Below, in pieces: positions 24,749 to 34,825 of a stretch of DNA of 64,000 nt. Position numbers and translations under genes: made by a program. The notes under the pieces were generated by a model. It was not told the DNA's origin and made no database searches. It saw only the letters and a program-made list of their open reading frames with translations. Position 1 is the first letter of the stretch, and each line of letters opens with the position of its first letter. Location: NCBI GenBank assembly GCA_964467455.1, contig CAYXQJ010000016.1, positions 1-64,000 on the forward strand, in the 5' to 3' direction. The DNA comes from OLB6 sp964467455 (GTDB lineage Bacteria > Bacteroidota > Ignavibacteria > Kapaibacteriales > Kapaibacteriaceae).

Positions 24749-26467
24749 TTAGTGTTTGATGATGTAGTTGACGTAGGCATTCTTGGGGCGGGTTTCGGCC
24801 CCGCCTACCGGTTTGGTCAAAGCACCCGACGGGTGTGCTCCCGCTCCCGTGTAGGTCGCCATACTTCCGCCCGAATTTGCCTCGGATCCCCATGGTGAAG
24901 GCGGATGGTAACCGGAGGTCATGTGTTGATGGCTCTTGGACTCATCCGCCTGCGTGCTACCGACTGCATTTCCTGTGTTTCCACCGGGTTTCGCAGCCGT
25001 GCGGGAACTGCTGTCTGGATCGCGACCGGCTGAACTGTCCACGCCTCTCAGGAACATTCCGCGCAAATCCGGCAGGTTGAATGTGGAGGAACCATTTCCT
25101 GAGCCACTGGCAGTACCTATGGCAGCGAACAGAGCAGAATACTGAGAACGGCCCACCTCAGCACCGTCGCAAAGTAGCCAGCCGGATGGTGCTGCCGTTC
25201 CCATATACGCCATGATGCAGCCTGGCGGAATGACGTTGCTCAATTGCGATGCATCGCCTTGAAACGCTGTCGCTCTCACCGTACCGGCCACGTCTAGCTT
25301 GGCGGCTGGATTTGTTGTTCCAATACCAACGTTTCCTCCATCTATGGTTAGTGCCGCACCTGCTAATCCTGGTACGGGCGCACTGAGATTTGAGCCAAAG
25401 TGTAATTTGTTTCTTCCGCGGATAAATGTTTGCCCTTGACCGCCCGACAGTCTCCAAACTTCAAAGATGTCGCCGTAATCATCAGTTGCGCCGTAACCGA
25501 CGTTGAGAATCTTTAGGTCGAAATTCGTGGTTATCACGTCGAGTTTTGCACTTGGCGTCGCCGTTCCGATGCCGATGTTGCCCCCTTGGGTGATTCTCAT
25601 GGCTTCCGCTAACGGAGCCCCGGTGATAAATCCGATCTCACGAACTCCTGTTGTCGGATTCTTGATGCGTGCCGCGACGGAGTTGTCGCCTGAGTTTAAC
25701 CACAGTTCGCGTCCATTGCTCACGGCGACGTCGCCATTTACTTCTAACGATGTCTGCGGATTCATTGTCCCAATGCCGACGTTGCCGCTAGGATTCAGGC
25801 TCATCACTGTTTGATTGTTCGCACGCAATTCGAAGCGTTGGTTGTCCACCGTACCGAGGAAATTTGTTGTCGGCGTGGTGCCGAGATTCCCGCTCGTTTT
25901 CCAGAACGAACCGGAATCCAGTCCATCCAATTGGTCAGCATTCAAATTGGCCACCTTTTTCCCGCTGGCTGGCACGGTAAAAGGCGAACCGCCGGAAGGA
26001 TCGAAACTCACTAGCCCGGTGAAATTATTGGTTCCATTCAGGCGGGGAACTGTAGCGGGGAGTTGGGATTCCGGGAGTGAGCCGGTGATGCCGACAGCCT
26101 GAATCGCATAAGGAGTTGGCGTGATGGCCTGGCGTGGCAGCAGGGCGGCAAATGGGCCAACACTGCCATTGCTGCGAACGCCGATTTGGAGCCAGCGCGG
26201 GCTTCCGTTGAAGACGCCAGAGCCAAAATCCAGCGTGACGGCGAACAAGCCATTAGTCACGCCAACGCCGGAGAGCAAGAGAGGGCCGGCAATCGCAGTC
26301 CCGCTGCTCGCTGCGTCATGCACCCCGATTTGGAGGTCGTACAGGCCGTTGGCTGGGTTGCCGTTATCCGTAAGCCGGCCTTGGTAGGTAAAAGCTGTGC
26401 CTTGGCCGAGTGCGAGCGGGGCGCTCAAGAGCACAGCCAGCACGAGAAAGGCGAGGTTTGTTTTCAT
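24749..26467 (-). CDS. Secreted protein with phage tail-collar domain
   Basis: 572 residues with a signal peptide (NLAFLVLAVLLSAPLALG). A beta-rich N-terminal module (FTYQGRLTDNGNPANGLYDLQIGVHD) is followed by several GNVGIGT-x-NP-x-AKLDV repeats, as in tail-fibre and adhesin-like proteins, and by a phage tail-collar domain near residue 405 (PPGCIMAYMGTAAPSGWLLCDG, then STFNLPDLRGMFLRGVD). The end KNAYVNYIIKH is typical of collar proteins. It is probably displayed outside the cell; no phage structural genes are nearby, so it is not evidence of a prophage. Confidence 0.82.
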   Translation of the reverse strand: MKTNLAFLVLAVLLSAPLALGQGTAFTYQGRLTDNGNPANGLYDLQIGVHDAASSGTAIAGPLLLSGVGVTNGLFAVTLDFGSGVFNGSPRWLQIGVRSNGSVGPFAALLPRQAITPTPYAIQAVGITGSLPESQLPATVPRLNGTNNFTGLVSFDPSGGSPFTVPASGKKVANLNADQLDGLDSGSFWKTSGNLGTTPTTNFLGTVDNQRFELRANNQTVMSLNPSGNVGIGTMNPQTSLEVNGDVAVSNGRELWLNSGDNSVAARIKNPTTGVREIGFITGAPLAEAMRITQGGNIGIGTATPSAKLDVITTNFDLKILNVGYGATDDYGDIFEVWRLSGGQGQTFIRGRNKLHFGSNLSAPVPGLAGAALTIDGGNVGIGTTNPAAKLDVAGTVRATAFQGDASQLSNVIPPGCIMAYMGTAAPSGWLLCDGAEVGRSQYSALFAAIGTASGSGNGSSTFNLPDLRGMFLRGVDSSAGRDPDSSSRTAAKPGGNTGNAVGSTQADESKSHQHMTSGYHPPSPWGSEANSGGSMATYTGAGAHPSGALTKPVGGAETRPKNAYVNYIIKH

Positions 26468-26659
26468 AGCGCGGGTTTTGTTGCTTTTCCACTAAGCAGC
26501 CGTTGAGCCGCTTGTACACCAACCGGAGTATTTGGTCACGCGCAAATCCAGTTCCGTTTTCGCTTCCTTGTTTCGCTGATGATAAACCTTGGCAATACAC
26601 GCGTACTCATTTACAAAAGAAGCATCCTCGAAGGCTGAGTAAAACCGCAGCAAGCAGCG

Positions 26660-29600
26660 ATGCAAACAATTCGCGCAAGTTCTTGGTCAGGGTGCCGTGT
26701 ATCATGGCTCATTCCAGGTTCGGACAGACTGCTTCCGATTGCCGCGTTGCTTGCAATGTTTCAGTTTAGTTTGAATGCGCAGCTTCCTCCACCCACCGGT
26801 CTGAACCCAGGGTCAACAATCCCACCCGGGCCGACGCTCAGTTCTCCGACGGTCAACTTTAGTTGGAACTCTGTTGCTGGGGCGAATAAGTACAGTTTCC
26901 ATTTGCGAGACCTCGCAAACACGAACATTCTGATCGTGGACAGGACGAATTCCGCCAATTCTGCTAACCAGTCGCTTATCAGGAACCACAGCTATAAATG
27001 GGATGTCCGCGCCTATAGTAGTAACGGAGTTCCTGGCAACATCACAGCAGATCACTACATTCAAATTGCTCCTTGCACTTACAATGTCAGTCAGGTCCCA
27101 AGTACGCCGGTCAGTGCATGCAGCGGGTTCATCTTCCCATCGGTAAGCACAGAGTCCGACTGTAGTTGCTGCGTTTGGACTGCCACCGGTGGGGCTGCTT
27201 GGATGAGAGTAAGCGGAGGAGGAACAGGACCTGGAAATGTAACACTGTCGTTGGACGCAAACGCCTCGAACACTAATCGTTCTGCTACGTTTACCGTGAC
27301 TGGCACTAATTGCAGTCAAAACTGTTCGCAAACATTCACCATTACCCAGAGGGCCAACTCGCCGCCGACCGCACCGACGTCCATCACAATTGGCACCGTG
27401 TCTCCTAACTCCGTCAACTTCAGTTGGACCCAACCCTCTGATCCGGATGGGTGCCCGGGGAGCTTTGACCACGAGACCGAGTTGTGGCTGGGCGGCAGTC
27501 GTGTCGGAAATAACAGGACATTTGGATTAAGCTCTGCCTTCAGTGGGCTTACGGCAAACACCACATATGTGCTGCGGGTGCGTGGAATCGAGAAACCCGA
27601 TATCTTTGGGCCTGAAGTGGCCGGCGGCTGGGCAACGAACAGTTTTACGACGCCTCAGCTTCCGACGGTGGTCATTACGCAGCCCTTCGAGGGACAGCGA
27701 TTCACTGAACCTGCTACCATTTCCATCGCGGCAACTGCTTCTGCCCCGTACGGAAGCATCTCGAAAGTTGAGTTCTTCTCGGGAGTCACAAACAAGGTGG
27801 GCGAAGACACCTCAACGCCGTTCTCGGTGAACTGGACCGATGTTGGCATTGGCACATACAGCCTCACAGCCCGGGCAACGGACAACGTGGGCGCCTCAGG
27901 AACTTCGCCGGCGATCACTGTTTACGTGGATCCTCCGGGAGGACTGTTACAGGTGACCATCCCTCCCGTTCCGGCGCTAACGAATGGGTCATTGGATGCG
28001 CTGGATGCTGTGTTCTCGAAGGCTATTAACGCCAGCACTTTTGACTACACCGATCTGAACCTTTCCAGAAACGGAAGTCCTATCGCCTTGGATGCAGGCG
28101 TAACGACGACGCAGATATCTGGCAACGCGTATCGGGTCTTGGGTCTGGGAACCTTCACAGCCGCGCGCGGAGGCTATGTTCTAACAGTGAATGCCTCGGG
28201 GATTCTTGACGATTTGGGTTATCCCGGCAGCGGGTCGGCCTCGGCTGTGTGGAGCAATGCTCCGCTCGCAGTAACTGAAGTCGCCACGCCGACGTTGACA
28301 AACACTCCCGTTGCGACCATTGATGTCACTTTCTCGGGAGGTATCGACCCTTCGACTTTCACCTACCACGACCTGACGCTGACTCGCAATGGTGCGGCAC
28401 TTATGCTGGACGCGAGTATCACAACGAGTCTCGTCTCCGGCGACACTTACAGAATTGCAGGCCTTGGTGCGCTTACAGCGGCGGAAGGAACGTACGTGAT
28501 CTCCGTCAACGCGTCTAATATCGTTGACACTTTCGGCAATTCAGGGAGCGGTTCGCGAAGCGGAACCTGGACAAACAGGCTCCTGACGGTAACAAGCATT
28601 ATTGTTCCAAGAAATACAAATGGCCCTGCATCGTCCGTTGATGTTGTGTTTTCTGCGGCGATTGATCCGACGTCTTTCACGTATCAGGATGTGAGTCTTA
28701 GGCGTGACGGCACGAATGTGCCACTGGACGATTTGGTCTGGTGCAGTCCGATATCAGGGAGCACAAATCGCATCAATGGTCTTGCTCCGTTTACGACGCA
28801 GCCGGGCAATTATGTGATCACTGTGACTGCAACTGGAATTCGTGATGTTCTGGGGGCGAGCGGGACAGGCTCAAAGTCAAACGGGTGGTGGAATTTTCCG
28901 TATCAGATCACTATCACTGTCCTCCGCGCTACGGAATTCGACTCTGAGGCTCTGGGTGTTGCCGGTGCACAACAAGTTGGTTACGCAAACCAGTCTTCTG
29001 GCTCTCCTCGCGCCTGCCTCTGGTCCGGCAGTTCCAATTCGCTCGTGTATTTACATCCCGTGAGTGCGGCCAACTCAATGGCTTTGGCTACCAGTGGCTC
29101 TCAGCAAGCTGGATATGCCACGTTTGGTACAAGGAAGAACGCGGCCATTTGGGCGGGCACGTCAAATTCATTCGCGAACCTGTATCCTTCAAGCACCGTC
29201 GACTCCTGGGTTAATGCAACCACGGGATCCAAGCAAGTCGGGAGGGCAGACAACAGGGCTGCGCTTTGGTTTGGCACGTCCAGCAGTCGTGTACAGTCTA
29301 TTCATGCCTCCGAAGCCTTTGCAGTGGCTGACGGTAATGATAATGAATTTGGAAAATCGTGGAATATTGATGAACAAAAGTGGTGGGCTGCAAAGTGGCA
29401 GGGCAATATGTTCTTTACCATTCCGTTTACTCGAGACGCGCAAATAAATGCCGTGAGTCAATCCAAGTTGGCAGGTTTTGTAGGTCCTTTTGGGTTTACG
29501 CATGCCGCACTCTGGTCCGGGGCTAGCAGCTCATTTGTAGATTTGAATCCGTCTGGTGCGTCTTCGTCTTCGGCGAACGCCATCAGTGGCTCCATGCAGG

Positions 29601-32600
29601 CTGGATTTGCCGTGTTTCCAGGCATTACGAGCCATGCGGCTTTATGGTCTGGAAGTTCAAATTCATTTCTGGATCTGCATTATTTTCTGCCTTCGACGTA
29701 CTCCGGTTCACGAGCAAACGGGATGTCCACCAATGGGCAAACCGTGTTCGTTGTTGGGAGTGCCGACTCAGTATCGTCCAAACATGCGATAATGTGGACG
29801 ATCAACCCCGCTGTGTTCGGTGCCCCCGGTGCGTTCACATTGACGAATGAAGTGCCCCAATGCATATCCGGCAGTCCGCAGGTCCGCCTCACTTGGAGCG
29901 CTCCAAGTGGAATTGTGGAATCGTTCGTCGTTTTCCGAGACGGTAACCCGATCAGAACAAATGCGATTAGTCCTCATTCATTTGACGATACCATCGGGCT
30001 TGTCGCAGGCTCACACTATACTTACTTCGTTCGAGCTTACAGCCAATACGGCTACCGCGATTCCGATACAAACATCGTTTCTATTCCTTTCGGCGTTTGC
30101 TGTAACTACACCCTTTCTCCTACGAGCCGCGTGCATGGTTCTGGGTTTGAACAACAAGACATCACGGTGTCGCGAACTGCTGGCAGTTGTGATTGGACTG
30201 CCACAAACGACGTTCCGTGGATCACGTTCACTTCACCGACAAGCGGAACGAACAGCAGCATCATTTCGTACAACGTGCAACCAAATCCGAATTGTGAACA
30301 ACGTACCGGAACGATCACCATCGCCGGACTGGAATTCATGGTGACGCAAGCGGCAGGAGTCAGCTCGTACTCCCTCGCCCAATCAAACGCCGTTCATTCG
30401 CCTGTCGCCGGTGCGGGAAGCGTTCAAGTGAACACCGGGATTGGTTGCTCTTGGACGGCGACAAAAAATGTTCCTTGGCTTCTGTTCGCGTCGGCGACGA
30501 ATGGCAGCGGCACCAGCAACATCCTATACAGCATTCAGGCGAACCCGGACTGTCAGGAACGGGTGGGGCACATCATGGTTGAAGGTTCGGCGCTCGCAAG
30601 CCTGACGTTCACGGTGACCCAGCAAGCGGGTTTGGGGAGCTATCTACTTTCGAGCTATGACGCTTCTCTTGGACCGGACGCGACGAATGGAAGCGTGAGC
30701 ATTCTGGTGGGTGTAGCATGTCCGTGGTCGGTGACAAACGACGTGGGGTGGATTTCGTTTTCCCCCACAAACGGCACAGGCACGAACACAATCACCTACA
30801 ATGTCGCGGCCAATCCCGATTGCGTTGGCCGTACGGGTCACATCGCGATTGCGAGCGAAATTTTTACAATCAGGCAGGCGCCAGGGACAGGTGCGTTTTC
30901 GCTTTCGCAGCCCAGTGCTGTATTTGGACCATCGGGCGCGAGCACCAACGTGAGCGTGACGGCTGGGATAGAATGTTCGTGGTCCGTGGCAAATCCGCAC
31001 GGCTGGTTAACCGCAAATCCACTTGCTGGAAATGGAAGTGGAACAGTGAACTACACTGTTGCGGTCAACTCAAACGGCGCGGTACGAATCGGCACTCTTT
31101 CCATCGCAGACCAATCGCTCATGGTGACACAGTTCGGGAACGATGATTTTGCGTATCGCTTTCCATTAAGTGGCGCGCCGCTCCAGTTTGTTGGCAACAA
31201 CCACGGGGCCTCAGCAGAGTCCCTTGAGCCGGCACACGCCGGATTTGCACCAGCAAAGTCGGTATGGTGGACATGGACAGCACCGTCGAACTGCGTTGTG
31301 ACGGTCTCAACCTATGGAAGTTCATTTGACACGGTGCTCGCGGTGTACACCAATAATTCGCTCGCCAGCTTGAACGTCGTGGTGAGTGATGACGACGGCG
31401 GCGGCAACCTGACGAGTCTGGTGAGTTTCAACGTGATGGCTGGCGTGGGTTACCAGATCGCGGTGGATGGCTACGCCGGAGACACTGGCAACATCATGCT
31501 TTCTCTCGTCTTGCAGCCCCCTGGAACCCCACTGGAAATCCTCACCCCAAGCCCACTGCCCGCTGTGGTGGCTGGTGATGACTACTCAATGGCATTGCAG
31601 GTTATCGGCGGTTTATCACCCTACACTTGGGCAATGATTTCTGGCAGTCTGCCAGACGGTGTCAGCATGAACATCAGTGGTGTGATCAGTGGGACGCCGA
31701 CAACTGCGGGCAATTTTGCGTTTCGCGTGCGAGTCACGGCATCCGGTGGACAGAGCGTGGAGAAGGATTTTACTCTGACCGTCGCTACGCCAGTGAACGC
31801 CCCACTGAATGACAATTTCGCTAATGCCATCCCGCTGACCGGTTCAACCGTGAATGCCGTGGGATCAAATGCGCACGCTACGAAGGAATCTGGCGAACCG
31901 CGCCATGCGTTTAGGCGCGGAGGCAGGTCGGTTTGGTGGAAATGGACCCCGCCTCTCACTGGAGTTGCCACTATTTCGACACGCGGTAGCCCTTTCGACA
32001 CTTTGCTGGGGATTTACACTGGGGCTTCAGTTTATGCGCTCGCGGGAGTTGCCAGCCAAGATGACATCAGCCCCTACGACCTTGATAGTGAGACGAGGTT
32101 CTTCGCTGTCGCAGGGACAAACTATTACATCGCAGTGGATGGACTAAATGGCGAATCAGGAAGTATCAATCTTTCAGTCGAGGTTTCGGCATCGTTGAGC
32201 ACCTGCGATGTCCGCATTGACCTTGAGAAAGACCTGGTGGTGGATGCCAATGCGCAACTCACAGTTGAACTTTGTCAGTCGGCGAATCGCACTGATGTGC
32301 CTTTGCTGAAGGTAGGGGGAGTTTTCCGCGCTGGAGGGAAACTCAATTTCACACTAGGGCCGAGATATACACCACAACCGGGAGATCGTTTTCGATTGGT
32401 TGAATTTCCAAGCGAGTCTGACTCGGTGGATAAAGTCTATCAGTTATATCGCTTTAACGATTATGACCCTGCAATACCAGGCACGAATGGACTATTTTGG
32501 GGATTGGCTTATCGAGAACAGGACAGCCGGCACTTCATCGAATTGCTGGTGCTCCGAGTACCGGCTGTTTGGACAGGAGCAACCGCCGATCCGCTTACCC

Positions 32601-34087
32601 CACGCGGAAGGGGCGGACTCGTATTCATCAGCCACGGCACTGCCGCCAGCATTGAGCATGCGCTGGATGGAGGGTTTGGGGAAATGGCGGCGTCAATCGA
32701 AGCTGTCATGACAAAGTATGGCAATCCGAGTTGGGATGTCACGACTTTGGACTGGAGAGAATACGCCACTGGATCCACGAACTCCCCAGATTTTCGATTG
32801 TTCCAGCCCGCAACCTCTGCACAGTTCAGTTTGGGAATCGCCGAGAGCACAGCCCATTGGCTGCGAAGCAACAATTTTCAATATGTCAAAATGCACTTGC
32901 TGTCACATAGTTCTGGCTCGTGGATGGCGAATCGCTTGATGCAACTATTCGCAGGCGAAGCTGACATCCACGTCACATTCTTCGACGCGTTCGTGAATCC
33001 GAGCGTCTATGGTTTTTGTTCCTCAATTCTCTTCTGTGGACGATTTGACAGTACGCTCGGTGATGGCGCGCGGCAGGATTTTGTCGAGCAGTACGTCGAT
33101 AGATTCTTCGTTGTACTTCCTGGAACCAACAAACGCCTGACTAACGCTGTGAATTTCGATGTGACGCACGCGACAATCTCGTCACCTCCATTTGGGAGCG
33201 GTTCGGAATTTCTGTCGAATGGACATTCCTGGCCTTACCAGTGGTATTTGGAATCCGTTCGTGCTGCGTACCGGGGCGAGTTGCTTTTCAGCGATCCAAA
33301 ATGCTCTGGCTTCGCACTATCTCCGGAGTTCTTGGAGACAACGGCCTTATCGCCGACACAGATGGATGCACTTCGGGCCGCCAGAGAAATGCTTCATAAC
33401 AACGACGAGTATGTTCTCGTGGGAACCAACTCATGCTCACTGCGATTGCCGTCGTTCTTTGGTCAAATACCAGACTTCTTCGCGTCAGTTCAAGTCGGGA
33501 CGAACGGCACGTATCAACAGACAACCAACGACGGATTAGTAATTCAATTGCCGGCTAATACGCCCGCACCGACTTCAGCGACGGTAGCTCTGCCGATCAA
33601 CGAGTGTGCTTCTGGCCTGCGGTTCGAGTTGCAGTTCTTACCGGGTGGCCCACCTGCCACGAATGGAATTCTCACAGTTCTGGTTGACGGTCTTGTCGTG
33701 TATCGAGCTTATCAATCACTCCTTGAATCTGAGTTGGTAGCCAGCGATGTCATTGCATTCGATGCCCCACTTCAACCTGGAATGCACGAAATCACTTTCG
33801 GCCTTGAATCATCCAGCAGCGACTCTGTCGGCATCCTCATTCAGAGCGTCGAGATCGGTTCGTGCATAAGGCCATTCTTCCTGACCCCAATGATCCTCGG
33901 AAACGGCGATGTTCACCTGACGCTGACTGCGGTGACACCAGCTCAAAATTACACGATCCAGTCGTCCACGAACTTGGTGAACTGGAGCACTGTGACAAAC
34001 GTTCAGAGCCACAGTTCCCAGGTTCAGTTCACGATTCCTAGCGCGACAATCTCCAAACAGGTTTTCTTTAGGGCCGTCGTGCCATAG
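26660..34087 (+). CDS. Giant secreted mosaic protein with lipase-like region
   Basis: 2,475 residues. The N-terminus has a hydrophobic export-like segment (LLPIAALLAMFQFSLNAQ). Modules in order: FN3-like domains, an Ig-like domain (VVITQPFEGQRFTEPATISI), three related Ig-like repeats, HAF-like repeats at about 757-1047 (FGFTHAALWSGASSSFVDLNPSG), four BACON-like repeats at about 1144-1494 (CDWTATNDVPWITF), two pre-peptidase C-like domains flanking a putative Ig (about 1492-1843), then an alpha/beta-hydrolase-like part (GGLVFISHGTAASIEHAL; nucleophile-like Ser near 2084 in LSHSSGSW). The protein ends with a short YTIQSSTNLVNW tail. SHSSG departs from the usual GxSxG, so activity is doubtful. 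Confidence 0.83.
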   Translation: MQTIRASSWSGCRVSWLIPGSDRLLPIAALLAMFQFSLNAQLPPPTGLNPGSTIPPGPTLSSPTVNFSWNSVAGANKYSFHLRDLANTNILIVDRTNSANSANQSLIRNHSYKWDVRAYSSNGVPGNITADHYIQIAPCTYNVSQVPSTPVSACSGFIFPSVSTESDCSCCVWTATGGAAWMRVSGGGTGPGNVTLSLDANASNTNRSATFTVTGTNCSQNCSQTFTITQRANSPPTAPTSITIGTVSPNSVNFSWTQPSDPDGCPGSFDHETELWLGGSRVGNNRTFGLSSAFSGLTANTTYVLRVRGIEKPDIFGPEVAGGWATNSFTTPQLPTVVITQPFEGQRFTEPATISIAATASAPYGSISKVEFFSGVTNKVGEDTSTPFSVNWTDVGIGTYSLTARATDNVGASGTSPAITVYVDPPGGLLQVTIPPVPALTNGSLDALDAVFSKAINASTFDYTDLNLSRNGSPIALDAGVTTTQISGNAYRVLGLGTFTAARGGYVLTVNASGILDDLGYPGSGSASAVWSNAPLAVTEVATPTLTNTPVATIDVTFSGGIDPSTFTYHDLTLTRNGAALMLDASITTSLVSGDTYRIAGLGALTAAEGTYVISVNASNIVDTFGNSGSGSRSGTWTNRLLTVTSIIVPRNTNGPASSVDVVFSAAIDPTSFTYQDVSLRRDGTNVPLDDLVWCSPISGSTNRINGLAPFTTQPGNYVITVTATGIRDVLGASGTGSKSNGWWNFPYQITITVLRATEFDSEALGVAGAQQVGYANQSSGSPRACLWSGSSNSLVYLHPVSAANSMALATSGSQQAGYATFGTRKNAAIWAGTSNSFANLYPSSTVDSWVNATTGSKQVGRADNRAALWFGTSSSRVQSIHASEAFAVADGNDNEFGKSWNIDEQKWWAAKWQGNMFFTIPFTRDAQINAVSQSKLAGFVGPFGFTHAALWSGASSSFVDLNPSGASSSSANAISGSMQAGFAVFPGITSHAALWSGSSNSFLDLHYFLPSTYSGSRANGMSTNGQTVFVVGSADSVSSKHAIMWTINPAVFGAPGAFTLTNEVPQCISGSPQVRLTWSAPSGIVESFVVFRDGNPIRTNAISPHSFDDTIGLVAGSHYTYFVRAYSQYGYRDSDTNIVSIPFGVCCNYTLSPTSRVHGSGFEQQDITVSRTAGSCDWTATNDVPWITFTSPTSGTNSSIISYNVQPNPNCEQRTGTITIAGLEFMVTQAAGVSSYSLAQSNAVHSPVAGAGSVQVNTGIGCSWTATKNVPWLLFASATNGSGTSNILYSIQANPDCQERVGHIMVEGSALASLTFTVTQQAGLGSYLLSSYDASLGPDATNGSVSILVGVACPWSVTNDVGWISFSPTNGTGTNTITYNVAANPDCVGRTGHIAIASEIFTIRQAPGTGAFSLSQPSAVFGPSGASTNVSVTAGIECSWSVANPHGWLTANPLAGNGSGTVNYTVAVNSNGAVRIGTLSIADQSLMVTQFGNDDFAYRFPLSGAPLQFVGNNHGASAESLEPAHAGFAPAKSVWWTWTAPSNCVVTVSTYGSSFDTVLAVYTNNSLASLNVVVSDDDGGGNLTSLVSFNVMAGVGYQIAVDGYAGDTGNIMLSLVLQPPGTPLEILTPSPLPAVVAGDDYSMALQVIGGLSPYTWAMISGSLPDGVSMNISGVISGTPTTAGNFAFRVRVTASGGQSVEKDFTLTVATPVNAPLNDNFANAIPLTGSTVNAVGSNAHATKESGEPRHAFRRGGRSVWWKWTPPLTGVATISTRGSPFDTLLGIYTGASVYALAGVASQDDISPYDLDSETRFFAVAGTNYYIAVDGLNGESGSINLSVEVSASLSTCDVRIDLEKDLVVDANAQLTVELCQSANRTDVPLLKVGGVFRAGGKLNFTLGPRYTPQPGDRFRLVEFPSESDSVDKVYQLYRFNDYDPAIPGTNGLFWGLAYREQDSRHFIELLVLRVPAVWTGATADPLTPRGRGGLVFISHGTAASIEHALDGGFGEMAASIEAVMTKYGNPSWDVTTLDWREYATGSTNSPDFRLFQPATSAQFSLGIAESTAHWLRSNNFQYVKMHLLSHSSGSWMANRLMQLFAGEADIHVTFFDAFVNPSVYGFCSSILFCGRFDSTLGDGARQDFVEQYVDRFFVVLPGTNKRLTNAVNFDVTHATISSPPFGSGSEFLSNGHSWPYQWYLESVRAAYRGELLFSDPKCSGFALSPEFLETTALSPTQMDALRAAREMLHNNDEYVLVGTNSCSLRLPSFFGQIPDFFASVQVGTNGTYQQTTNDGLVIQLPANTPAPTSATVALPINECASGLRFELQFLPGGPPATNGILTVLVDGLVVYRAYQSLLESELVASDVIAFDAPLQPGMHEITFGLESSSSDSVGILIQSVEIGSCIRPFFLTPMILGNGDVHLTLTAVTPAQNYTIQSSTNLVNWSTVTNVQSHSSQVQFTIPSATISKQVFFRAVVP

Positions 34088-34113
34088 AGCCTTGTGGTAA
34101 GCGAAACGCTCGG

Positions 34114-34379
34114 TCATTCCTCGATGCGGAGATACTTTGTTGACGGCTGGAACGTCACCCCATCAATTCGCTGTTCCGGCAGCTGCACGGGATACAGGCG
34201 GACGCTGCTGACCTGGTTGCGTTGCTTCTGCATCGAGACGTAGAGCCAATACTGTTGCTTCACGGGGTCACTTTTACCCTTGTTGTAGCCGGTCGCGTAG
34301 CAGCGCAACCGGCAAACAGGCCGGCAACGAGCGTCAGCATGAACAGTTTGGATGCGGTCGTGATGAGTTTGGTTTTCAT
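34114..34379 (-). pseudogene. Small transfer-type lipoprotein gene, probably frameshifted
   Basis: From ATG 34379 the frame reads a perfect lipoprotein signal (MKTKLITTASKLFMLTLVAGLFAGC) but stops after 39 residues. Another minus-strand frame continues through GYNKGKSDPVKQQYWLYVSMQKQRNQVSSVRLYPVQLP to 34114 and looks like the true body. The switch falls around 34305-34330. Either one indel broke the gene or one was introduced during sequencing. Its place beside a gene tail and on the same strand as trbJ suggests a transfer-operon lipoprotein. Confidence 0.55.
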
Positions 34380-34384
34380 GGTGG

Positions 34385-34723
34385 TCAATGGTTCTTGGTT
34401 TCGCCGTCTTTACGGCGGTTGGCGTGATGGATGATTCCCTCGACAACACTTGGCCTCTGGCGAAGCTCGCGGGCGCGGCGGTCGAAGTGTTCGCCGCTCG
34501 AACTGGAGTAATAGAGCATTCCCGGCGAGGCCACGTTGTGGACAGTGCCGCACAAATTCCGCGCGAAGTCGGTGTGCAAGTAGGTAAATGGCGAATACTT
34601 CTGGCCGGTCTGGTGGTCGGGCAATGGGTAATTCATAATCGCGTGCTGCGTGACTTCCGGCAGCGCGATGTCCATCCACATGTTGTCAAGATCCGCGCGG
34701 TTGTTCAGGGGTATGATGAAGAA
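34385..34723 (-). pseudogene. C-terminal remnant of a transfer-region gene
   Basis: The frame is open from just after a TAG (34724-34726) to a stop at 34385, and reads FFIIPLNNRADLDNMWMDIALPEV...NYPLPDHQTGQKYSPFTYLHTDFARN. No start precedes the conserved-looking part, although an ATG at 34681 could be used. The sequence looks like the end of a larger protein. I cannot name the family. It is followed five bases later by the lipoprotein gene, as in an operon. Confidence 0.45.
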
Positions 34724-34825
34724 CTAGCGGCAGCTGAACACAGCGGAGCAAATGCGGGACAGTTTGATTAGTGCGTGCTGCTGCACGATGGAGATCAACG
34801 GGTGAACTTATGAAGTTGGGATGGT

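Noticed and set aside
24749..26467. Prophage, because of the tail-collar domain
   Set aside because: The protein has a signal peptide and no head, tail or terminase genes are nearby; collar domains are common in exported proteins.
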